From positions 1 through 9,925 of the forward strand of contig JAICTU010000344.1 of assembly GCA_025936205.1 (NCBI GenBank): DNA of 9,925 bases. Direction: 5' to 3'. This stretch comes from Polyangiaceae bacterium. GTDB taxonomy: Bacteria; Myxococcota; Polyangia; Polyangiales; Polyangiaceae. Positions 6,144-9,925 of this stretch are shown here, piece after piece (the first letter of the stretch is position 1; each line of letters opens with the position of its first letter). The translations under genes and the position numbers were made by a program. Under the pieces are notes generated by a model. It did no database searches. It saw nothing but the letters and a program-made list of their open reading frames with translations, and was not told the origin of the DNA.

Positions 6144-7505
6144 GTGCTATCCATCAACCCCGCCACAGGCGAGTCTCTCGCAACCTACAATCTGACCCCC
6201 TGGAGCGACGCCTCCGGGCTCGCCGATCGCGCCGCTCGTGCCGCACACGACTGGGCGAACCTGCGCTTCTCCGAGCGCGCGATGGTGCTGCGCAAAGCGG
6301 GCCTCCTGCTGCGCGAACGCGCGCGCGGCAACGCGGAGCTGATGGCTCGCGAAATGGGCAAGCCGGTGAGCGAAGGCAAGGCCGAGCTGGAGAAGTGCGC
6401 GTGGGTGTGCGACTATTATGCAGAGAACGCCAAGAGCTTTCTGCAGCCGCAATTGATCGAGAGCGATGCGAGCAGCAGCTACGTCGCCTTCGAGCCGCTG
6501 GGCGTGGTGCTGGCGATCATGCCCTGGAACTTCCCGTTCTGGCAGTTCTTCCGCTTCGCAGCGCCCGCGCTGATGGCGGGCAACGCGGTGCTGCTCAAGC
6601 ACTCTTCCCTGGTGCCGGGCTGTGCCGAGGCCATCGCCGACTTGTTGAGGGACGCCGGTGCGCCCGAAGGGGTCGCCACGAACGTGCGGCTCACGAGTGA
6701 TCACACTCAAATGTTGATCGAGCATGCCAACGTGGCCGCCATCACCTTCACGGGCAGCACCGAGGCGGGTCGCGCCGTGGCGGCGCGCGCCGGCGGTGCG
6801 CTGAAGAAGATGGTGCTGGAGCTGGGCGGCTCGGACCCGTACCTGATCTTGGCGGATGCAGATCTGAAAGCCGCCGCTGACGCCTGTGTGAAGAGCCGGC
6901 TGAGCAACGCGGGCCAGAGTTGCATCGCCGCCAAGCGACTGATCGCCGTGGCATCCGTGCGCGAGGCCTTTGAAGCCGAGCTGATCGCACGCATGCAACA
7001 GCGAGTGCTGGGCGATCCACTCGACCCCGAGACACAGCTGGGGCCCATGGCGAGCGAGGAGTTGCGCAACCAGCTGCACACGCAGGTGCAGAAGAGCCTG
7101 GCGGCAGGCGCGCTCTTGATGCTGGGGGGCACGGTCCCCGATCGACCCGGTGCCTGGTATCCGCCAACGGTGCTCTCCAACGTGGGCCCGGGGATGCCGG
7201 CCTACGACGACGAGCTGTTCGGTCCGGTTGCGGCGTTGATCGAAGCGCGTGACGAGGAAGATGCCATCCGCATCGCCAATGACACGCGCTTCGGGCTGGG
7301 CGCCGCCGTATTTGCGCGCGATCGCGCGCGCGCCGAGCACATCGCCAAGAGCGCGTTGCGCGCGGGCTCGTGTTTCGTCAATGAATTCGTACGCTCGGAT
7401 CCGCGCCTGCCGTTCGGCGGAGTCAAGCAATCGGGCTTCGGTCGCGAGTTGTCGGTGTTCGGAATCCAGGAATTCGTCAACATCAAGACGGTGTACGTGA
7501 AGTGA
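6144..7505 (+). CDS. sad: NAD(P)+-dependent succinate-semialdehyde dehydrogenase, Sad/YneI (GabD1) family
   Basis: A 453-residue cytoplasmic aldehyde dehydrogenase that oxidises succinate semialdehyde to succinate, the last step of GABA degradation. Full family length. Visible landmarks: INPATGE at the N-terminus, EMGKPVSEGKAELEKCAW (70-87), PWNFPFWQ (127-134) with oxyanion N129, cofactor-binding K152 and GSTEAGR (204-210), general base E226 in LELGGSDP, catalytic C260 in NAGQSCIAAKR, E357 in DELFGP, and SDPRLPFGG (418-426). EKCAW, LELGGSDP and the C-terminal GIQEFVNIKTVYV are typical of the YneI/GabD1 branch, not of GabD. It starts at GTG with AGGAGG 5 nt upstream. No gab aminotransferase or transporter is adjacent, so it seems to stand alone. 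No sigma-54-like element precedes it. Substrate is inferred from family; related aldehydes are possible. Confidence 0.93.
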   Translation: MLSINPATGESLATYNLTPWSDASGLADRAARAAHDWANLRFSERAMVLRKAGLLLRERARGNAELMAREMGKPVSEGKAELEKCAWVCDYYAENAKSFLQPQLIESDASSSYVAFEPLGVVLAIMPWNFPFWQFFRFAAPALMAGNAVLLKHSSLVPGCAEAIADLLRDAGAPEGVATNVRLTSDHTQMLIEHANVAAITFTGSTEAGRAVAARAGGALKKMVLELGGSDPYLILADADLKAAADACVKSRLSNAGQSCIAAKRLIAVASVREAFEAELIARMQQRVLGDPLDPETQLGPMASEELRNQLHTQVQKSLAAGALLMLGGTVPDRPGAWYPPTVLSNVGPGMPAYDDELFGPVAALIEARDEEDAIRIANDTRFGLGAAVFARDRARAEHIAKSALRAGSCFVNEFVRSDPRLPFGGVKQSGFGRELSVFGIQEFVNIKTVYVK

Positions 7506-7522
7506 TGACGGGCACGCCTGCT

Positions 7523-7544
7523 GTCCCGCTTGCCTCAGCGGGGC
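7523..7544 (+). terminator. Weak hairpin after the dehydrogenase gene
   Basis: GTCCCGCT and AGCGGGGC form an 8-pair stem (one G-U) with a 6-nt loop, 18 nt past the stop codon at 7505. There is no T-run, so it may be a weak or Rho-assisted terminator. Apart from this and the promoter at 7667-7682, nothing is recognisable in 7506-7732. Confidence 0.3.
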
Positions 7545-7666
7545 GAAATGCCTCTCGGCACCCGGGTCCAGGCGAACCGGGCAGACTCGCGCTTTGCCCC
7601 GCGACCGGCGCCTGAAATCCGCGCTCCGGCTCTGAACGCGAGCGCTTCTGCACCGCAGAATGCCCT

Positions 7667-7682
7667 TGGCATCCTGCCTGCA
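7667..7682 (+). promoter_or_regulatory. Candidate sigma-54 promoter of the PRC-barrel gene
   Basis: The sequence TGGCATCCTGCCTGCA keeps TGGCA and TGCA of the consensus with exact GG-N10-GC spacing. The mismatches are positions 6, 7 and 12. The predicted start near 7693 gives a leader of about 40 nt that contains the GGAAAGGG ribosome site of the ATG at 7733. Confidence 0.5.
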
Positions 7683-7732
7683 TGGGGCAGTCCGCTGCTG
7701 CTGCCAGCGACCTAGCGGAAAGGGTTTCGAGC

Positions 7733-8434
7733 ATGTTGAGAAGTGCCTCCAGGATCCTCGGGTATCGATTGAGCGCGGAGGATGGCGAGCTCGGGCGATG
7801 TGTGGACTTCCTGGTCGAGCCGCACACCTGGATCGTCCGCTATGTCCTGGTCGAGGCCACGCCCGGGCGCGACGAGCGCCGGGTGCTCGTCTCTCCGTTC
7901 CGGCTGCGCAAGGCGGAGTGGACCTCGAGGCGCTGGGTCGCCGATGGCACTCGTGACCAGGTGGCGACGGAGCTCGAGAGCGCGCCGTCGTTGCAGTCGC
8001 TGAAACAGCTGATCGGCTTCGGGCTCGACGACGCCGAGGGCAACGTCGGCCACATCGAGGATCTGATCGTCGATGACGACAGCTGGCATTGCCGCCATCT
8101 GGTCGTGAACGGTGAGATCCGCCTCGGGGGGCGCCGGACGCTGGTGCCGACGGAGTGGCTCGGGGCCGTGCACCTCCAGGAGCATCGCGTCGAGGCGCCC
8201 GTGCCGCGCAAGCGCATCGAGCAAGAACCGGAGTTCCACCCGGAGGCGCCCGTCTATCGCCTGCAGGGCGTTTCGGGCGGGGGCTCTGCCGACTCGAGTG
8301 CCCGGCATGCAGCCCTGGAAGAGGCGCACGTGCCGCCTTCCTGGCGCTTCAATCCGCCGCTCGCCTGGGCGGCGGCGCTGCAGTGGGGAAGCCGCGCCCT
8401 CGGGGCGGCCCTGCGCCACCCCCACGATCGCTAG
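7733..8434 (+). CDS. Protein with two PRC-barrel domains
   Basis: A 233-residue protein with two tandem PRC-barrel domains, about residues 5-62 (ILGYRLSAEDGELGRCVDF, then WIVRYVLV and RRVLVSP) and 91-153 (LIGFGLDDAEGNVGHIEDLIVDD, then WHCRHLVV and RRTLVPTEWL). The duplicated plan, with an acid-rich DGEIG-type turn, a WxxRYLVV strand and a VLVSP strand, is that of widespread proteobacterial PRC-barrel proteins of unknown function. PRC barrels are surface-binding modules, as in RimM and photosynthetic reaction centre H subunit. The C-terminal 45 residues are unusual, ending in an Ala/Trp-rich, possibly amphipathic helix (NPPLAWAAALQWGSRALG). The ATG at 7733 is preferred over one at 7682 because GGAAAGGG lies 8 nt upstream and MLRSASRILGY matches the normal N-terminus. 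Sigma-54-type control is likely. Confidence 0.87.
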   Translation: MLRSASRILGYRLSAEDGELGRCVDFLVEPHTWIVRYVLVEATPGRDERRVLVSPFRLRKAEWTSRRWVADGTRDQVATELESAPSLQSLKQLIGFGLDDAEGNVGHIEDLIVDDDSWHCRHLVVNGEIRLGGRRTLVPTEWLGAVHLQEHRVEAPVPRKRIEQEPEFHPEAPVYRLQGVSGGGSADSSARHAALEEAHVPPSWRFNPPLAWAAALQWGSRALGAALRHPHDR

Positions 8435-8451
8435 GGGGCGCTCCCCATATT
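8435..8451 (+). terminator. Weak G+C hairpin after the PRC-barrel gene
   Basis: GGGG and CCCC around a CGCT loop directly follow the TAG stop codon and are trailed by ATATTT. The stem is very short, so this is only a possible terminator; read-through into the transglycosylase gene 56 nt downstream is plausible. Confidence 0.25.
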
Positions 8452-8490
8452 TGACCCGATCGCCGGTCGAGGCTAGAAAATGCCTTCCCG

Positions 8491-9925
8491 ATGCGCAGCG
8501 CCTCCCCCGGCTTGCCCCTGTTCCGTGCGCTCGCGCTGGTCAGCGCCCTGCTGGCGGCACCAGCCGAAGGCGCGGAGACCAAGGTCTCGGGTACCAACGC
8601 TGCCGCTGCCAAGCTGCACGTCCGCATCGGGCCCGGCCGCGGCAGTGGCGAGCGCAAGGTAGGAGTACCGGAGCCCACGCGCGCAAACGAGGCGGCGAAC
8701 GAGGAGCGCCCGCGCGAGGAGGCGCCCGACAGCTCGGAGGACCAGGAGCTGCGCTCCCTGCGCGAGGCCGAGCGCGTGCTCTTTTCGGAGCCACGCCGGC
8801 GCCCCGATCTGGATGGTGAGCTGCCCTTGGCCATCGAGCGGCCCGGGCCCACGCTGAACCTGAGCGGGCTTCTGCCCGCCTCGACGGCTCGTCCGACCCC
8901 GGCCGCGGCGAGCGCGGCCTGGCCGCGCGACTTGAATCCACCGGATCTGCCCTGCAGCTACGAACAGCGCACGCTCGATTACATCAAGTTTTATCGCGAT
9001 TCACTGCGCGGCCGCGCCGTGACCGAGCTCTGGGCCCGCCGCGCCGGGCGCTATGCCGCCATGATCCAGGCGGAGCTGGTGCGAGCGGGCTTGCCCAGCG
9101 ACCTGCTCTGGCTCTCGCTGGTGGAGAGCGGGCATAATGTGAGCAGCCGCTCGCGCGCCGGCGCGGTCGGCCTCTGGCAATTCATTCCTGAAACGGCGCG
9201 CCTGTTCGGGCTGACCGTGGATCGCTGGGTCGACGAGCGATTGGATCCCTTGCGCTCGACCCAGGCGGCAGCAGCATACCTGGGCGAGCTGTGGCGGCGC
9301 TTCGGCAGCTGGGAGCTGGCGATGGCGGCGTACAACATGGGCTACGCCGGCCTGACACGTTCGATCCGCAAGTACAACACCAACGACTTCTGGCGGCTCT
9401 CGCGCTTGGAAGCGGGATTGCCCTGGGAAACCGCGCTCTACGTCCCCAAGGTGCTGGCCACCGCGATCGTGATGAAGAACCGGCGTGCGTTCGGCTTCTC
9501 CGATGTGCAGCCGGATGCGCCGCTCACGTTTGACACGGTGTATGTCGGCTCGGGCGTGCCGTTGTCGCGCCTCGCACAGCACGCCGGGGTCGAGAACAGC
9601 GTGATCACGGGGCTCAATCCCCAGTATCTCAAGGGGCGGACTCCGCCTGCCGTCACGGGCGATCCGCCGCGGCAATGGCCGGTCTACGTCCCCGAAGGCC
9701 AGGGCGCGAGCGTGACGAAGCGGCTCGCGGCCGCGGATATCTCCAGCGAAGAATACGCGACCTATCGCGTGCGCGTGGGAGACAGCCTTTCCAACATCGT
9801 CTGGCGCCTGCGCGGCTCGGAGTCCGAGCTCCGCTCGCTGAACCGGCTGGAGCCCAATGAGCGGCTGCGCGCGGGCAGCGCTCTGCTCGTGCCGCGGAGC
9901 TGGCTGGTGACGGACCAGGGCCGGC
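8491..9925 (+). CDS. Secreted MltD-like lytic transglycosylase with LysM-like segment (3' end beyond window)
   Basis: The frame is open from ATG 8491 to the window edge (478 residues seen, no stop). It should cleave peptidoglycan glycan strands in the periplasm, giving 1,6-anhydro-muropeptides. Residues 1-25 look like a signal peptide (ALALVSALLAAPA, cleavage after A25). Residues about 26-160 are a low-complexity Pro/Glu/Arg-rich linker. The SLT/GEWL catalytic domain spans about 185-305: catalytic E212 in SLVESGHN, then AVGLWQFIPETARLFGL and AMAAYNMG (277-284). A second region (about 320-410) follows, then a LysM-like segment at about 424-468 (YRVRVGDSLSNIVWRL). This order matches MltD. The nearest ribosome-like GAGG (8470) is too far from the ATG and better placed for ATG 8480, which is out of frame; the signal peptide still supports 8491. 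No stop separates 8491 from 9925. Confidence 0.9.
   Translation, partial: MRSASPGLPLFRALALVSALLAAPAEGAETKVSGTNAAAAKLHVRIGPGRGSGERKVGVPEPTRANEAANEERPREEAPDSSEDQELRSLREAERVLFSEPRRRPDLDGELPLAIERPGPTLNLSGLLPASTARPTPAAASAAWPRDLNPPDLPCSYEQRTLDYIKFYRDSLRGRAVTELWARRAGRYAAMIQAELVRAGLPSDLLWLSLVESGHNVSSRSRAGAVGLWQFIPETARLFGLTVDRWVDERLDPLRSTQAAAAYLGELWRRFGSWELAMAAYNMGYAGLTRSIRKYNTNDFWRLSRLEAGLPWETALYVPKVLATAIVMKNRRAFGFSDVQPDAPLTFDTVYVGSGVPLSRLAQHAGVENSVITGLNPQYLKGRTPPAVTGDPPRQWPVYVPEGQGASVTKRLAAADISSEEYATYRVRVGDSLSNIVWRLRGSESELRSLNRLEPNERLRAGSALLVPRSWLVTDQGR

Noticed and set aside
6147..7430. 427-residue minus-strand open frame
   Set aside because: Fully antisense to the dehydrogenase, whose catalytic motifs are intact. 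His/Arg/Gln-rich translation typical of a G+C-rich shadow frame.
7682..7732. Earlier ATG for the PRC-barrel protein
   Set aside because: It overlaps the predicted promoter and precedes the predicted transcript start; the ATG at 7733 has a ribosome site and the expected N-terminus.
8480..8662. 60-residue plus-strand open frame at ATG 8480 with a well-placed GAGG
   Set aside because: Overlaps the transglycosylase signal peptide in another frame; Pro/Arg/Ala-rich shadow translation with no domain.
1..9925. CRISPR arrays, insertion sequences, tRNA/rRNA genes, prophage or attachment sites
   Set aside because: No regularly spaced repeats, transposase motifs, terminal inverted repeats or cloverleaf-like sequences seen on either strand.

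Overview
The window is a G+C-rich chromosomal stretch, roughly two thirds G+C by eye, from a Gram-negative bacterium. A deltaproteobacterial or Myxococcota-type (Polyangia-like) organism is my best guess. The hybrid sensor kinase, the MltD-like transglycosylase with a long linker and the -24/-12 promoters all fit that group, but this is inference from protein style and not a phylogenetic result. There are no tRNA or rRNA genes, insertion sequences or CRISPR arrays that I can see.

Layout: (1) 47-1237, minus strand: a small membrane-anchored hypothetical protein, then a two-gene operon of a conserved EGEGSY-motif protein and a one-domain BON protein. (2) 1238-1546: a divergent intergenic region made largely of a decayed hybrid histidine kinase, with the kinase N-box joined in frame to a receiver-domain piece and a frameshift. 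(3) 1547-2167, plus: a conserved single-pass membrane protein of unknown function, ending at a strong hairpin shared with the convergent gene. (4) 2221-4665, minus: a complete 814-residue hybrid histidine kinase (DUF4118-like membrane segments, PAS, GAF, HisKA, HATPase, receiver). (5) 4885-5868, minus: a BON protein with a very long Arg/Asp/Tyr/Gly-rich N-terminus. (6) 6144-7505, plus: a succinate-semialdehyde dehydrogenase of the Sad/YneI (GabD1) family. (7) 7733-8434, plus: a protein with two PRC-barrel domains. (8) 8491 to the window edge, plus: a secreted MltD-like lytic transglycosylase with a LysM-like segment.

The most interesting signal is regulatory. Five transcription-unit starts carry sequences matching the sigma-54 (RpoN) -24/-12 consensus with the exact GG-N10-GC spacing: upstream of the EGEGSY-BON operon, the 132-residue membrane protein, the 206-residue membrane protein, the large BON protein and the PRC-barrel protein. 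The sensor kinase, the dehydrogenase and the transglycosylase show no such element. This suggests a local sigma-54 regulon of envelope or stress accessory proteins (BON, PRC-barrel and unknowns). At two of the five, the predicted transcription start falls at the ATG, which also lacks a Shine-Dalgarno sequence, so leaderless messages are possible. No enhancer-binding activator is encoded in the window. Whether the hybrid kinase here controls this regulon is unknown.
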